Below, one piece after another: positions 8,587 through 19,636 of a stretch of 64,000 nucleotides of DNA. Where the stretch lies: the NCBI RefSeq assembly GCF_018449575.1, contig NZ_JAAVUT010000005.1, forward strand, positions 62,001 through 126,000, given 5' to 3'. The notes under the pieces were generated by a model. The model made no database searches. It was given only the letters and a program-made list of their open reading frames with translations, and was not told the origin of the DNA. Position 1 is the stretch's first letter. Every line of letters starts with the position of its first letter. The stretch is from Sodalis sp. dw_96 (GTDB taxonomy: Bacteria > Pseudomonadota > Gammaproteobacteria > Enterobacterales > Enterobacteriaceae). The translations under genes were made by a program, and so were the position numbers.

Positions 8587-9732
8587 TCACTCTTTCTCGT
8601 GGGCAAAATCCAGTGCCGCCGGCACCGGTAAATGTGTCGGTGTTTTCGGAATCAAACCACCTTCGCGACGCCAGCGTTTCACCTGGTAAACCCAGGCCAG
8701 CACCTCGGCCACCGCGGCATAAAGCGTCGTCGGGATCGATTGGCCGATATCACAATGCCGATAGAGCGCTCGAGCCAGCGGCGGGGCTTCCAGTGTCGGG
8801 ATACGGTAATTTTCCCCTAATTCACGGATCCGCAAGGCAATTTCCCCCGCCCCTTTGGCAATGACCCTCGGGGCGCTCATTTTACCGTCTTCATAACGCA
8901 GCGCCACGGCATAGTGGGTGGGGTTGGTGACGATAACATCCGCCTTCGGCACATCGCTCATCATGCGCCGGCGTGACAAGGCGCGCTGTTGCTGGCGAAT
9001 GCGTTGCTTAACATGGGGGTCGCCTTCTTGCTCCTTAAACTCGTCCCGAATGTCCTGACGGCTCATACGCAGCTTTTTATTATGGCTCCAGATTTGCCAG
9101 AACACGTCAAACGCCACGATAGGGGTAAGGGACAAGATAATCATCAGCAGGCAAACGGCGATGAGTTCCAACGCATCGCCCATGGCCGTTACCGGCGGCT
9201 CCATAACCAGATGCAGCATGCGCGGCCAGTGATACCAGAGATAATATCCGGTCACCCACCCCACCAACAGGGACTTGAGGACGGCTTTGAACAATTCCGA
9301 TAGGGATTGGGAGGAAAACAGACGCTTTAGGCCCGGCAGCGGATTAAGCTTGGTCAGATCGAATTTAATCGACCCGGGGTTAAACATAATGCCGCCCAGC
9401 AGCGTCGGCGCCGCCAATGCCATGATCACCAGGCCGATAAAAACCGGTAGCAGCGCCCATATCGTCTGCTTGAGCAGTGAAACAACCTGGAAAAGAATAT
9501 TGCGATCGTCGCTGATAATACCGTGATCAAAGCGGAATCCCTGGGCCATCATGGCCGACAGTTGGCGCGCCAGCGCTTCGCCCCCCATCCACAGCACGGC
9601 CAGGCCGGTGAGCAGCATCAGTACCGAGGTCATTTCGCGGGAACGGGGAATCTGTCCCTCTTCGCGGGCTTTCTCTAACCGGTGGGCGGTGGGTGCCTCG
9701 CTTTTTTCCAGATCGCTATCGTCCGCCATCAA
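8587..9732 (-). CDS. flhB: FlhB, flagellar export switch protein
   Basis: FlhB is the export-apparatus membrane protein whose self-cleavage switches substrate from hook to filament. The product has 381 residues. The N-terminus contains TEAPT-like SEAPTAHRLEKAREEGQIPR. Four membrane segments follow, then the cleavage motif NPTH within VIVTNPTHYAVALRY near residue 269. It is the first gene of the flhBAE group. The upstream gap holds a 107-bp repeat array. Confidence 0.96.
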   Translation of the reverse strand: MMADDSDLEKSEAPTAHRLEKAREEGQIPRSREMTSVLMLLTGLAVLWMGGEALARQLSAMMAQGFRFDHGIISDDRNILFQVVSLLKQTIWALLPVFIGLVIMALAAPTLLGGIMFNPGSIKFDLTKLNPLPGLKRLFSSQSLSELFKAVLKSLLVGWVTGYYLWYHWPRMLHLVMEPPVTAMGDALELIAVCLLMIILSLTPIVAFDVFWQIWSHNKKLRMSRQDIRDEFKEQEGDPHVKQRIRQQQRALSRRRMMSDVPKADVIVTNPTHYAVALRYEDGKMSAPRVIAKGAGEIALRIRELGENYRIPTLEAPPLARALYRHCDIGQSIPTTLYAAVAEVLAWVYQVKRWRREGGLIPKTPTHLPVPAALDFAHEKE

Positions 9733-9890
9733 TGTTCCCGATCAGATCTTTGCCTGCAAATTCGCTGTATAGCATGACAAAAACTCGGCAGCCTGAAGGG
9801 GGGAACAACGGCCTAAACGGGGGGTTATTTAACGGATAGGGTTACCCGGACAGTCAATTAACCGCAATAACCGACGCTTGCACCGGGCGT

Positions 9891-10258
9891 GTTAAAGGGA
9901 GACCGCGCCAATATGGTCGAATCGGGCGTGATTTTTCCGCCCGACCGAGCGCCACATGGCACGGTCGGCCCGCGATCACCCATCGTGCAACGAGCTTGTT
10001 AAAGGGAGACCGCGCCAATGTGGTCGAATCGGGCGTGGCTTTTCCGCCCGACCGAGCGCCACATGGCACGGTTGGCCCGCGATCACCCATCGTGCAACGA
10101 GCTTGTTAAAGGGAGACTGCGCCAATGTGGTCGAATCGGGCGTGGTTTTTCCGCCCGACCGAGCGCCACATGGCACGCTAGGCCCGCGATCACCCATCGT
10201 GCAACGAGCTTGTTAAAGGGAGACCGCGCCAATGTGGTCGAATCGGGCGTGGTTTTTC
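9891..10258. repeat. 107-bp tandem repeat array, about 3.4 units, between flhB and cheZ
   Basis: The start of the unit, GTTAAAGGGAGACCGCGCCA or close variant, recurs at 9891, 9998, 10105 and 10212, an exact 107-bp period. Each complete unit contains an imperfect inverted repeat: left arm GCCAATGTGGTCGAATCGGG, right arm beginning CCGACCGAGCGCCACATGGC. A loop of T residues lies between the arms. Units differ by only a few substitutions. The same sequence recurs after bcsG near 63.8 kb. No unique spacers are present, so it is not a CRISPR array. Confidence 0.95.
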
Positions 10259-10287
10259 TATCCGAGCAAGACGCCCGCCCGAACCTG

Positions 10288-10923
10288 TCAGAAACCGAGG
10301 CTGTCGAGCAGGTCATCCACCTGATCCTGGTTGGCCACCACGCCGTCAACGCTGTGATCAAGCTGCGGACCGTTGAGCAAACCATCGCTGGCGCGTTTGG
10401 CCTGTACCGGTTCAGGCATATTTTCCAGCAGCACCATCAGCAGTTGCTTTTCAATCTCCTGAATCACGTCCATCATGCGCTTGATCACCTGGCCGGTGAG
10501 GTCCTGGAAATCCTGCGCCATCATGATTTCCAGCAGCTGCGTATGGGTAAAGGCGGTATGTTCCGGCACTTCCTTCAGATAGCGGCGGGTATCGGTCACC
10601 AGTTCACGGGCTTCGGCCAGCTCAATGGGATTTTCAAACCAATCGTCCCAGCGGCCGGTCAGGGATTTGGCGCCCTTTTCCATCGCGGTTTGCCGTGGTT
10701 GGGCCGCCTCTACGCTGTTAAGCGCCCGTTCAGCGGCCTGGGCTGTCATCTGCACGACATAATCCAGCCGGTCTCTGGCATCGGGAATGGCTTCAGCGGC
10801 CTGGGCGATAGCCTGATCCAGGCCTAATTCCTTCAGGCTATCCCGCAGCATGCGGGTCAATTGCCCGATGCGGGCAATAAGATCCGTCGCGTTGGCGTTC
10901 GGCATGACTGGTGTGTTGTTCAT
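10288..10923 (-). CDS. cheZ: CheZ, CheY-P phosphatase
   Basis: CheZ dephosphorylates CheY-P to end the tumble signal. The product is 211 residues (E. coli 214). It shows the long helical hairpin with the catalytic segment [20 protein letters not shown], which contains the key Asp and Gln. The C-terminal CheY-binding peptide is [11 protein letters not shown]. It lies 12 bases after cheY in the minus-strand che operon. Confidence 0.96.
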   Translation of the reverse strand: MNNTPVMPNANATDLIARIGQLTRMLRDSLKELGLDQAIAQAAEAIPDARDRLDYVVQMTAQAAERALNSVEAAQPRQTAMEKGAKSLTGRWDDWFENPIELAEARELVTDTRRYLKEVPEHTAFTHTQLLEIMMAQDFQDLTGQVIKRMMDVIQEIEKQLLMVLLENMPEPVQAKRASDGLLNGPQLDHSVDGVVANQDQVDDLLDSLGF

Positions 10924-10935
10924 ACTGCCTCCTGA

Positions 10936-11325
10936 TTACATCCCCAACTTTTCGAATATTTTATTCAGTTTTTCTTCCAGGGTAGCCGCGGTAAAGGGCT
11001 TAACCACATAACCGCTGGCCCCCGCCTGGGCGGCGGCGATGATATTCTCCTTTTTGGCCTCCGCGGTAACCATCAGCACCGGTAGCGAAGCCAGGGCGCC
11101 ATCTTCCCGAATGTTCTTCAGCAAGGCCAGACCGTCCATATTCGGCATATTCCAGTCGGAAATGACAAAACCGAAGTTGCCGGCGCGCAGCCTGGTGAGG
11201 GCATCAACGCCATCCTCGGCTTCGTCCACGTTATTGAAGCCCAGTTCTTTCAGCAGGTTACGAACGATACGACGCATTGTCGAAAAGTCGTCCACCACCA
11301 GAAACCTGAGTTCTTTATCAGCCAT
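10936..11325 (-). CDS. cheY: CheY, chemotaxis response regulator
   Basis: CheY-P binds the flagellar switch FliM. The start at 11325 ([20 protein letters not shown]) matches family N-termini and gives 129 residues. The acidic pocket is VVDD, the phosphorylated Asp is in [11 protein letters not shown], the switch Thr in VTAEAKKEN, and the conserved Lys in YVVKPF. It sits between cheB and cheZ. Confidence 0.97.
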   Translation of the reverse strand: MADKELRFLVVDDFSTMRRIVRNLLKELGFNNVDEAEDGVDALTRLRAGNFGFVISDWNMPNMDGLALLKNIREDGALASLPVLMVTAEAKKENIIAAAQAGASGYVVKPFTAATLEEKLNKIFEKLGM

Positions 11326-11363
11326 ACCTACTCCTGTTATCAATATTGCCCGCTATCGGGTCT

Positions 11364-12410
11364 CTAAATACGTAATGCCTGCCCGGCGCTTATCTGGGTC
11401 ATCATCCGTTGGCTCATTTGATGTAACGGCACCACCTCGTTACTGCCCCCCATGGCGATCGCTTCCCGCGGCATGCCGAATACCACACAGCTGGCTTCAT
11501 CCTGCGCCAGGGTATAGGCGCCGGCGGTGCGCATGGCCAGCAGGCCGGCGGCGCCGTCGTTTCCCATGCCGGTGAGGATCACGCCGACGGCATTACGACC
11601 GGCGTACTGAGCCACCGACTTAAACAGCACATCCACCGACGGACGATGCCGGTTAACCGGCGGGCCATCGTGCAGGCGGATCTGGTAGTTGGCGCCGCTG
11701 CGCGCCAGCTCCATATGCCGCGCGCCGGGGGCGATATAGGCATGTCCCGGCAATATGCGTTCACCATCCTCGGCTTCTTTTACCGTAATTTGACAGAGCT
11801 TATTCAAACGTTCGGCAAAGGATCGGGTAAAGCCGGGAGGCATATGCTGGGTGATGAGCAGCGCCGGACTGTTGGCGGGCAAAGGCTCCAGCACATGCCT
11901 GATGGCTTCCGTGCCGCCGGTGGATGCGCCGATGGCGATCAATTTTTCACTGCTGAGCAGCGGAACGTGCAGTACCGCAGGCGTATCGCCGCTATGCCGT
12001 TTGGGCAACTGGGCGCGGGCGGCGGTGCGGATTTTTTCGGCAATGGATTCACTGTAGGCCAACATACCGTCACGCAGGCCGCTTTGCGGCTTGGTGACAA
12101 AATCTATCGCCCCCAGCTCCAGCGCCCGCAGGGTAATTTCCGAACCGCGGCCGGTGAGGGATGACACCATCACCACCGGCATCGGTCGCAGCCGCATTAG
12201 CTTTTCCAGGAAATCCAGCCCGTCCATGCGCGGCATTTCCACATCCAGCGTCAATACCGCCGGATTGAGTTTTTTAATCAGTTCCCGCGCCACCAGGGGA
12301 TCAGGGGCGGTTGCCACCACTTCCATATCGGGAAAACCATTAATGATTTCGGTCATCAATTGACGCATCAATGCGGAATCATCGACACAAAGCACCCTGA
12401 TTTTATTCAT
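11364..12410 (-). CDS. cheB: CheB, receptor methylesterase/deamidase response regulator
   Basis: CheB removes methyl groups from chemoreceptors, giving adaptation. The 348-residue protein has an N-terminal receiver domain ([26 protein letters not shown]). The C-terminal esterase domain has the catalytic triad in [13 protein letters not shown] (Ser), [16 protein letters not shown] (His) and [10 protein letters not shown] (Asp). Its start overlaps the cheR stop by 4 bases (ATGA), indicating coupled translation. Confidence 0.97.
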   Translation of the reverse strand: MNKIRVLCVDDSALMRQLMTEIINGFPDMEVVATAPDPLVARELIKKLNPAVLTLDVEMPRMDGLDFLEKLMRLRPMPVVMVSSLTGRGSEITLRALELGAIDFVTKPQSGLRDGMLAYSESIAEKIRTAARAQLPKRHSGDTPAVLHVPLLSSEKLIAIGASTGGTEAIRHVLEPLPANSPALLITQHMPPGFTRSFAERLNKLCQITVKEAEDGERILPGHAYIAPGARHMELARSGANYQIRLHDGPPVNRHRPSVDVLFKSVAQYAGRNAVGVILTGMGNDGAAGLLAMRTAGAYTLAQDEASCVVFGMPREAIAMGGSNEVVPLHQMSQRMMTQISAGQALRI

Positions 12411-13279
12411 CGTCTTTCCTTAGTCAGCTGATAGACCGTCTGTCCGCGCAGCTTGAAGTCATCACTGATCTGGCTGAAATTTTCCGAATGCCCGGCAAAC
12501 AGCAGGCCCCCGGGTTTCAGCAGCGGCGCAAAACGGCGCAGGATCCGCTCCTGGGTCACTTTATCGAAGTAGATCATGACATTGCGGCAAAAAATAGCGT
12601 CAAAGGGGCCCGGCAAGGCCCAGTCCGACGCCAATAAATTCAGATACTGGAAACGGACCAGGGCGCCTACCTCCGGGCGTATCCGCGCCAGACCATGATG
12701 GGGACCGGTACCACGCAGGAAAAACCGCTGCCGCTGCGTGGTACTGAGACCGCGCAGCTCCTCCTGGCGATACACCCCGGCCCGGGCCTTATCCAGCACC
12801 TGGGTATTGATATCGCTGCCGATAATCTGCACCTGGCTCAGGGAACCCGGCAGCGTTTCCAGCAGCGTCATGGCGATGGAGTAAGGCTCCTCGCCGGTGG
12901 ATGCCGCGGTACTCCAAACGCTATAAGCTCCCGGCCGCTCCTTGGCGTGACGCGCCAGGATCGGGAAGTGATGAAGTTCGCGGAAAAAAGCGGTCAGGTT
13001 GGTGGTTAAGGCGTTGATGAACACCTCCCACTCTTCCCCGCTGGCGTCGGCTTCCAGGCGCGCCAGATAGGTGCCGAAATCGGCTATCCCGAGGGTGCGC
13101 AGCCGGCGCACCAGACGGTTGTACACCATTTCCCGCTTGTGGCTGGCCAGCACCAGACCGGCCCGCTGATAAATCAACTGGCAGATGCGCTGGAAATGCG
13201 CATCGGATAAGGGCACCGGAAGTGCCAAATTTGACCATCGTGCGACATTTTCAGCCTGATTCGGCATAAAATTTCTCAT
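12407..13279 (-). CDS. cheR: CheR, receptor methyltransferase
   Basis: CheR methylates glutamates of chemoreceptors using S-adenosylmethionine. The 290-residue product has the N-terminal receptor-binding helices ([20 protein letters not shown]), the SAM site around [19 protein letters not shown], and [15 protein letters not shown]. An alternative start is 13267 (MPNQAEN). It lies 21 bases downstream of the first chemoreceptor gene and overlaps cheB. Confidence 0.96.
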   Translation of the reverse strand: MRNFMPNQAENVARWSNLALPVPLSDAHFQRICQLIYQRAGLVLASHKREMVYNRLVRRLRTLGIADFGTYLARLEADASGEEWEVFINALTTNLTAFFRELHHFPILARHAKERPGAYSVWSTAASTGEEPYSIAMTLLETLPGSLSQVQIIGSDINTQVLDKARAGVYRQEELRGLSTTQRQRFFLRGTGPHHGLARIRPEVGALVRFQYLNLLASDWALPGPFDAIFCRNVMIYFDKVTQERILRRFAPLLKPGGLLFAGHSENFSQISDDFKLRGQTVYQLTKERR

Positions 13280-13300
13280 TGTGCCATGCTTGCGCCGGGC

Positions 13301-14923
13301 TTAGGTTGATTGTCCGATGGGTCGGGAAGTGAGATCCACTGTCTGCTGCTCGTCGGCGGCTTCCTGTTGGCCATGGTGCTGCAATCTGAATACGCGCACC
13401 GCTTGCATCAAGGACTCCGCCTGGGATTCCAGCGCCCCCGCCGCCGCCGCGGATTGCTCCACCAGCGAGGCGTTTTGCTGTGTGGCGGCGTCCATTTGGT
13501 TTACGGCGGCCGCCACCTGGTCGATACCGCGGCTCTGTTCATCAGACGCCGAGGCGATTTCACCCATGATATCGGTGACGCGGGTTACCGAGCGGACAAT
13601 CTCATCCATGGTATTGCCGGCGGAGGCCACCAGTTCGGAGCCCTGCTGGACCCGTGAGGCGGATTCGTCAATCAATCCTTTAATCTCCTTGGCCGCCTGG
13701 GCGCTGCGCTGCGCCAGACTACGGACTTCCCCCGCCACCACCGCGAATCCCCGGCCCTGCTCGCCGGCACGAGCCGCTTCAACCGCCGCATTAAGCGCCA
13801 GAATATTGGTCTGGAAAGCAATGCCGTCGATAACGCTGGTAATATCGCTGATTTTACGTGAACTGGTGGCAATATCCGCCATGCGCTGAACCACGTTGCC
13901 GGTGAGTTCGCCGCCCTTGTGGGCGGTGGCGGAGGCGTCCCGGGCCAGTTGGCTGGCCTGGCGGGCATTTTCGGCGTTCTGTTTCACCGTAGAGGTCAGC
14001 TCCTCCATGCTGGTAGCGGTCTCTTCAAGCGACGCCGCCTGCTGCTCGGTACGGGATGATAAGTCATTATTACCGCTGGCGATTTCCTGGATGCCGCTGA
14101 GCATGGCATCGGTTCCCTCGCGCACGGCGTACACCGTTTTCGCCAATTCGTCGCGCATGGATTCCAACTGGTGAAACAGCCGGCTGATTTCATTACGCCC
14201 GCTCGCCACGATGGGATTACCCAAATCGCCGCCGGCGATAGCGTTAAAATGCCCGCTCATTATCGCCAACGGGCGCAACAACATACTTTTCAGCCACACC
14301 AGCGAAAGCAAAATGAGGATAACCGTTATCCCCGTGACCCCACCCAGCATCCAGCCGGAGAGCCGGTAAGCATGAAGATTGTCATTGCCGGAATCGGCAA
14401 TAACGCCGGAAAGATAGTTCATATTGGCGGTATATTGCTGCTCGAAAGCATCCTGGAATTGCTGGGTCGGCTGCGCCATAAAAGCCTGTACGTTCCCGTT
14501 ATCCAGCATGCCTACCGCGTCATTCAACGCCCCGATCAATTCATTAAATCGTTTGGCGGTCTGGGCGCGCAGCGCACGTTCCTCATCGTTGCTTACCGGT
14601 GAGTCATTGAATTGCTTATAGACCGTCTGTGCGTGGGCGAGGGTCCGCTTGGCCTCGTCCATAATGGGTGTAATCTGCTCCAGGGGCGTATAAGACGCAA
14701 AGCGGGTGGCGGCCCGATTGAGGGAATTACGGGTTTGCAGTATTTCCGTCCAACTCAGACTCAGTGCATTCCGTTTAAGATTGTCCGCCTCAACGTGATT
14801 AAAATTTTCGTTGCTGTGCCTGAAAGCTTCAAAGGACAGTCCGCTGCTTAACAACTGCATCAAACCAAAGATCAGGACAATCATGATCAGGCTGGTGGAA
14901 ATCCGAATACGCGTTAACATCAT
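13301..14923 (-). CDS. Methyl-accepting chemotaxis protein lacking the NWETF tail
   Basis: This is an inner-membrane chemoreceptor of 540 residues. TM1 is near residues 10-30 and a periplasmic four-helix ligand domain follows, with [19 protein letters not shown]2 is near 190-212. HAMP and the signalling tip come next, including the conserved hairpin [20 protein letters not shown]. The C-terminus ends IGQST, with no NWETF pentapeptide, so it resembles low-abundance receptors that rely on a partner for CheR/CheB recruitment. Ligand not inferable. Confidence 0.93.
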   Translation of the reverse strand: MMLTRIRISTSLIMIVLIFGLMQLLSSGLSFEAFRHSNENFNHVEADNLKRNALSLSWTEILQTRNSLNRAATRFASYTPLEQITPIMDEAKRTLAHAQTVYKQFNDSPVSNDEERALRAQTAKRFNELIGALNDAVGMLDNGNVQAFMAQPTQQFQDAFEQQYTANMNYLSGVIADSGNDNLHAYRLSGWMLGGVTGITVILILLSLVWLKSMLLRPLAIMSGHFNAIAGGDLGNPIVASGRNEISRLFHQLESMRDELAKTVYAVREGTDAMLSGIQEIASGNNDLSSRTEQQAASLEETATSMEELTSTVKQNAENARQASQLARDASATAHKGGELTGNVVQRMADIATSSRKISDITSVIDGIAFQTNILALNAAVEAARAGEQGRGFAVVAGEVRSLAQRSAQAAKEIKGLIDESASRVQQGSELVASAGNTMDEIVRSVTRVTDIMGEIASASDEQSRGIDQVAAAVNQMDAATQQNASLVEQSAAAAGALESQAESLMQAVRVFRLQHHGQQEAADEQQTVDLTSRPIGQST

Positions 14924-14962
14924 TAACCTCTTGCTGGTTTTTTTAACTAATACAATGCGTAA

Positions 14963-16654
14963 TTAAAAGGTTTCCCAATTTTCCTGAGATGTCGCTTCAA
15001 GGGGTTTTAACGGCGCCCTGGCCGAAGTTTGGGGACTGGCCGGGGGCACGGAGCGCGGAGCCTCACGTTGAGAAAGCCCCTCCCCCCGCGCCGTTTTTTC
15101 CACCAAACTGAACACCGAGACCGCCTGGGTCAATAACCCGGCCTGGGTTTCCAGTACCGCGGCGGCGGCGGCGGATTGCTGCACCAGGGCGGCGTTTTGC
15201 TGGGTGGCGCGGTCCATATCCGCCACCGCCGCTCCTACCTGATCGATGCCGTGGCTCTGCTCATCGGACGCGGAAGCAATTTCGCCCATAATGTCGGTGA
15301 CGCGGGTCACTGAGTTAACGATTTCCGACATGGTTTCGCCCGCGCTTTCCACCAGGGTCGAGCCCACATCCACCCGGTTGACCGAATCATCGATAAGCCC
15401 TTTGATTTCCTTGGCGGCCTGGGCGCTGCGCTGCGCCAGACTGCGAACCTCGCCCGCCACAACCGCAAACCCCCGCCCTTGTTCACCGGCCCGTGCCGCT
15501 TCCACCGCCGCATTCAGCGCCAAAATATTGGTTTGAAAGGCGATACCGTCGATTACCCCGGTGATATCAGCGATTTTTTGTGAGCTGTCGGCAATTTCAT
15601 GCATGGTTTTCACCACGTTAGCCACCACCTTGCCGCCCTTTTGCGCGGTCTCGGAGGCGTTTAACGCCAACTGTTTGGCCTGACGCGCATTCTCGGCGTT
15701 CTGTTTTACCGTGGCGGTGAGCTGTTCCATACTGGCGGCGGTTTGCTCCAGGGCGGAGGCCTGCTGTTCGGTGCGAGCGGAAAGGGAGTTATTGCCGGCG
15801 ACAATGTCGCTGGCGCCGCTGTAAATAGTGGTAGCGCTCTGCCGGACCGACTGGACGGTACCCGCCAGCGATTGCTGCATATCCCGCAGGCTTTCCGCCA
15901 GTTTGCCCATTTCGTTGCGGCTGTTGACCTGAAGCTCATGGGTCAAGTCCCCATCGGCGATGCCGCGTATATGCTTAATCACATAATTCAACGGATGCAG
16001 CAACAGACGGCGAATACCCACCCAAACCAGCAGGGAGATTATTATCACTAACGCCAGGACTCCCGCCAACACGCCGATGGACTCGGTATAGGCCTGGTGG
16101 CTTTGATCCACCGCATCGTTGTAGAGCCGAATATTGCCCGCCAAAAACCGGTTATAATAATCCTCGAATTTATTTTGCAGTTCCTGTGTGTTCTGACCGG
16201 CAAAGCCATTGATATCGCCACTGTTCAGGCTGGCATTCAGTGCCGTCAGGGCGGAGTGCAATATGTCGTACTGCTGTTTAAGCGACTTGAGGGTGCCTTC
16301 ATCCTGCCCAGGTACCAGGGGCATAGCCGCAAAAGCGGCGAAGGTTTGCTCAGAGCGGGTCAGGGTTCCCTGGGCTTCCGTCAATAACTCGGTCACCGTC
16401 GGGCCGCTGCCGGTTTTGTTGGCGTCCAACAGGAAACGCACGCCTGCGCGGTTCAGGGTATTGCGGGTTTGTACCAACGCTACCCAGCTGGCGCTAAGGG
16501 AAGTCTGCTGCTTACGGATATTCTGGTAGATATCAAAATACTGCTGATCCTTATTGAGCGAGTGATAAAACACGCCTCCCGATGAGATTTGTAATAAACC
16601 AAAAATAATCAATATAAGAACTAAGCCGGTAACAACTTTGATTCGGTTAAACAT
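14963..16654 (-). CDS. Tsr/Tar-type methyl-accepting chemotaxis protein with NWETF tail
   Basis: This is a 563-residue chemoreceptor. The periplasmic domain carries [20 protein letters not shown] followed by [12 protein letters not shown], which resembles E. coli Tsr (serine receptor). After TM2, the HAMP, methylation helices and tip are highly conserved. The last residues are ENWETF, the docking site for CheR and CheB. It is preceded by a sigma-28 promoter and is the first gene of the receptor-cheRBYZ block. Serine as ligand is only a resemblance-based guess. Confidence 0.94.
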   Translation of the reverse strand: MFNRIKVVTGLVLILIIFGLLQISSGGVFYHSLNKDQQYFDIYQNIRKQQTSLSASWVALVQTRNTLNRAGVRFLLDANKTGSGPTVTELLTEAQGTLTRSEQTFAAFAAMPLVPGQDEGTLKSLKQQYDILHSALTALNASLNSGDINGFAGQNTQELQNKFEDYYNRFLAGNIRLYNDAVDQSHQAYTESIGVLAGVLALVIIISLLVWVGIRRLLLHPLNYVIKHIRGIADGDLTHELQVNSRNEMGKLAESLRDMQQSLAGTVQSVRQSATTIYSGASDIVAGNNSLSARTEQQASALEQTAASMEQLTATVKQNAENARQAKQLALNASETAQKGGKVVANVVKTMHEIADSSQKIADITGVIDGIAFQTNILALNAAVEAARAGEQGRGFAVVAGEVRSLAQRSAQAAKEIKGLIDDSVNRVDVGSTLVESAGETMSEIVNSVTRVTDIMGEIASASDEQSHGIDQVGAAVADMDRATQQNAALVQQSAAAAAVLETQAGLLTQAVSVFSLVEKTARGEGLSQREAPRSVPPASPQTSARAPLKPLEATSQENWETF

Positions 16655-16685
16655 GCCTGAAGTCCCACTACACCTGGTGTTATTT

Positions 16686-16712
16686 TTATCGGCAGCGGAC
16701 AGGCAAACTTTA
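16686..16712 (-). promoter_or_regulatory. Sigma-28 (FliA) promoter for the receptor-cheRBYZ operon
   Basis: On the minus strand TAAAGTTT (16712-16705) and GCCGATAA (16693-16686) are separated by 11 bases, an exact match to the FliA consensus. It is about 32 bases before the start of the Tsr-like receptor gene. Confidence 0.95.
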
Positions 16713-16724
16713 TCGCTAATTGCA

Positions 16725-16850
16725 TATACCCGTCATCTTTCAAGCTGCAGCTGTGTTGGCTGCGCCCGCTCACCCCAGTCACTTAGTTATCTAAGCTCCT
16801 GGGGTTCACGAACTTGCCGCCTTGCCGCAGCTTGAAAGCTATAGGGTATA
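16725..16850. repeat. ERIC element
   Basis: The 126-bp imperfect palindrome begins TATACCCGTCATCTTTCAAG and ends CTTGAAAGCTATAGGGTATA. The core CGCTCACCCCAGTCACTT and TAAGCTCCTGGGG match the conserved segments of enterobacterial repetitive intergenic consensus (ERIC) sequences. It lies between the cheW stop and the sigma-28 promoter of the receptor operon, inside the chemotaxis cluster. Confidence 0.95.
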
Positions 16851-16897
16851 TAAAAGCGTATTGGCGGAACCAGCCGATTCCGCCGGTGAGCAAACCA

Positions 16898-17404
16898 TCA
16901 ATGCGCTGCGGCGGTATCCACCAGCGCCATTTCCTCGCTGTTCAATAAACGTTCGATATCCACCAGAATCAGCATGCGTTCCCCCAGCGATCCAAGCCCG
17001 GTGAGGTACTCGGTGGCCAGCGTAACGGCAAATTCAGGCGCCGGACGAATCTGATCGGCGGTGAGGGAAAGCACGTCCGACACGCCGTCCACCACGATAC
17101 CCACCACCCGTTGGTTCAAATTCAGTACAATGACTACCGTGTTGTCATTATACAAAACGTCCGTTTGGGCAAATTTAATCCGCAGATCGAGAATCGGCAC
17201 GATAACACCGCGCAGATTAGTGACGCCTTTGATAAAGGCCGGCGTGTTGGCGATACGCGTGACCTGATCGTACCCCCGGATTTCCTGGACCTTCAGTATA
17301 TCTATGCCATATTCCTCATCGCCCAGTGTAAAGATCAGGAATTCCTGCCCTACGGTTTCCCCCGTCAGCGCGGTGACGTTTGCGAGTCCTGCCATGGTTT
17401 TCAC
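16898..17404 (-). CDS. cheW: CheW, receptor-kinase coupling protein
   Basis: CheW links chemoreceptors to the CheA kinase. The product is 168 residues (E. coli 167) and shows [40 protein letters not shown] and [13 protein letters not shown]. It is 30 bases downstream of cheA. An ERIC element follows its stop. Confidence 0.97.
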   Translation of the reverse strand: MKTMAGLANVTALTGETVGQEFLIFTLGDEEYGIDILKVQEIRGYDQVTRIANTPAFIKGVTNLRGVIVPILDLRIKFAQTDVLYNDNTVVIVLNLNQRVVGIVVDGVSDVLSLTADQIRPAPEFAVTLATEYLTGLGSLGERMLILVDIERLLNSEEMALVDTAAAH

Positions 17405-17434
17405 CTTTTTAATCAGTCGGCTAAATGTAAAAAA

Positions 17435-19636
17435 TTAAGCAGCACCGGCCACCCGTTTATTACGGTTCAGGGCCTGCAATGCGGATACATCAATGATCAA
17501 AGCCACGCTGCCGTCCCCCAGAATGGTGGCGGCAGAGATACCCGGTACTTTGCGGTAATTGCTTTCCAGGTTTTTCACCACCACCTGGTGCTGGCCGATC
17601 AACTGATCCACCAGCAGCGCGTAACGACGGCCCGCACTTTGCAAAATCACCACAATACCCTCGGTGGGGTCGGTTTTGGCGTCGGAAACATCAAACAAAC
17701 GGTGCAGTTCAACCAAGGGCAAATATTCGCCCCTGACCTGCAATACCTGCTCGCCGCCGGCCAGGGGATGCAAGTCTTCCCCCTGCGGCTGTAAGGATTC
17801 CATTACCGTATTCAGCGGCAGAATAAAGACATCCTGGTTCACCCGTACCGACATCCCATCGAGGATGGCCAGGGTCAGCGGCAGCAGGATGCGGATAGTG
17901 GTACCCTTGCCCGCCTGGGATAAAATATCCACATGGCCGCCCATCGCCTGGATATTACGTTTCACCACATCCATACCGACGCCCCGCCCGGAGACATCGG
18001 TGACCTGTTCCGCGGTGGAGAATCCCGGCGCGAAGATCAGCATCCCCACTTCCTCGTCGGTCATGCTGTCGCTCACCGCCATGCCCTGGGACAGCGCCTT
18101 GGCCAGGATTTTTTCCCGGTTCAGGCCGGCACCGTCATCAATCACTTCGATGCAGATATTTCCGCCCTGATGCTCGGCGCGCAGCAACAGACTGCCGGTG
18201 GGATTTTTACCCAGCGCAACGCGGGCATCGGGGGATTCAATACCGTGATCCAGGCTATTACGCACCAGGTGGGTCAGAGGATCGATGATCCGCTCAATCA
18301 GGCTCTTATCCAGCTCGGTGGAACTGCCCTCGAGAGTCAGCTGTACCTGTTTGTCCAGTTTGGCGGCCAGGTCGCGCACCAGACGAGGGAAGCGGCTGAA
18401 GACGTATTCCATCGGCATCATGCGGATAGACATAACCGATTCCTGCAAATCACGGGCATTACGTTCCAGTTGGCCCATGCTGTTGAGCAAATCACTGTGA
18501 TGCGCGGGATCCAGGCTTCCGGATCGCTGGGCGATCATCGACTGGGTAATAACCAGTTCGCCCACCAGGTTGATGAGCTGATCCACCTTCTCCACCGCCA
18601 CCCGGATACTGGTATCCGCCGGCTTTATGCGCGGCGCGGCCACAGCGGTATCCGCCGGCCGGCCCGGTTGCTGGGACGCGGCGTTGATTGGCGTCACGTT
18701 GTCCCGGTTGCCGCCGTTTTCCCCGGCGACGCTGCTCATTGGCGGATTCAGCGGCGTAATATTATCCGCGGCCATGCCGTCATTCGCCACATTGGCGACG
18801 GCATCATTTACCGACCCGGCGACAGCGGCAGTGCCGGTCGCTGACTCGGATAACCCCTGATCGATTCCGGTTTCCGGGGCGAAACCGATTCCATCGGTCG
18901 CCGCAAGGACCTCAGCGTCATCGGCCTGGACTGGATTATCCGCGGCGGCGGCTTGCTGCCGATCCGTTATTCCCGCTTCCTCGAAATGAATCTGATCCTC
19001 ATCCAGCACAAAACAGAGGACCGCGCAGATATCATCTTCGCTTACCGTGGTCTCCAGCCTGGCGCTCAGGCTGTCGCCGGTTTGGCTGTGCTCGAGCACG
19101 GTGCCCAGATTGCCCAGTTCCTCGAGCATCAGGGGGATCTCGTTTTCCTTCAAGGCACTCAGGCGGATATGCCGCACCGCATCCGGAGATTTCAGCGCGC
19201 CAGGTTCCGCACCGTTTTTCTCCACATCCCCGGTTGCCGCGCCTTTGGCTTCCAGCGCCAGCTGGCGCAACGCGGCGCAAATATATTCAAAGCTCGCCGT
19301 ATCCGGTTCCTGAGCCGTCTTGTAGGCATCTAATTGATCCTGCATGATATCTTTGGTTTCCAAAAAGAGGTTAACGATTGCCGTGCTGAGGGCCATTTCA
19401 CCCCGCCGCGCCTCATCCAGCAGGTTTTCCAGTAAATGGGTCGTCTCCTGCAACACCGTAAAACCGAACGTCCCCGCCCCGCCTTTGATGGAATGCGCCG
19501 CGCGGAATATCGCATTCAACTGCTCGCTATCCGGATTTTCCGGATCCAGTATCAGCAGGTGTTGTTCCATATCCGCCAGCAGTTCGGCGGCCTCATCAAA
19601 AAATGTTTGGTAAAATGCGCTAATATCCATGCTCAT
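17435..19636 (-). CDS. cheA: CheA, chemotaxis sensor histidine kinase
   Basis: CheA phosphorylates CheY and CheB. The 733-residue protein has a P1 Hpt domain with phospho-acceptor His48 ([15 protein letters not shown]), a P2 region, an Ala/Asn-rich linker (about 235-330), and the P3 dimerisation helices. The P4 kinase domain has the N box ([12 protein letters not shown]) and G boxes ([16 protein letters not shown]). The C-terminal P5 CheW-like domain ends near residue 730. The linker is long, with total length above the E. coli 654. Its start overlaps the motB stop (ATGA). Confidence 0.97.
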   Translation of the reverse strand: MSMDISAFYQTFFDEAAELLADMEQHLLILDPENPDSEQLNAIFRAAHSIKGGAGTFGFTVLQETTHLLENLLDEARRGEMALSTAIVNLFLETKDIMQDQLDAYKTAQEPDTASFEYICAALRQLALEAKGAATGDVEKNGAEPGALKSPDAVRHIRLSALKENEIPLMLEELGNLGTVLEHSQTGDSLSARLETTVSEDDICAVLCFVLDEDQIHFEEAGITDRQQAAAADNPVQADDAEVLAATDGIGFAPETGIDQGLSESATGTAAVAGSVNDAVANVANDGMAADNITPLNPPMSSVAGENGGNRDNVTPINAASQQPGRPADTAVAAPRIKPADTSIRVAVEKVDQLINLVGELVITQSMIAQRSGSLDPAHHSDLLNSMGQLERNARDLQESVMSIRMMPMEYVFSRFPRLVRDLAAKLDKQVQLTLEGSSTELDKSLIERIIDPLTHLVRNSLDHGIESPDARVALGKNPTGSLLLRAEHQGGNICIEVIDDGAGLNREKILAKALSQGMAVSDSMTDEEVGMLIFAPGFSTAEQVTDVSGRGVGMDVVKRNIQAMGGHVDILSQAGKGTTIRILLPLTLAILDGMSVRVNQDVFILPLNTVMESLQPQGEDLHPLAGGEQVLQVRGEYLPLVELHRLFDVSDAKTDPTEGIVVILQSAGRRYALLVDQLIGQHQVVVKNLESNYRKVPGISAATILGDGSVALIIDVSALQALNRNKRVAGAA

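Noticed and set aside
9891..10258. CRISPR-like array
   Set aside because: The units are contiguous with no variable spacers and are 107 bp long, so this is a simple tandem repeat.
10018..10827. Open frame of 269 codons through the repeat and cheZ antisense
   Set aside because: It crosses repetitive sequence and then runs opposite cheZ, with no domain.
17933..18844. Open frame of 303 codons opposite cheA
   Set aside because: It is the shadow of cheA, which is fully supported on the other strand. No domain is recognisable.
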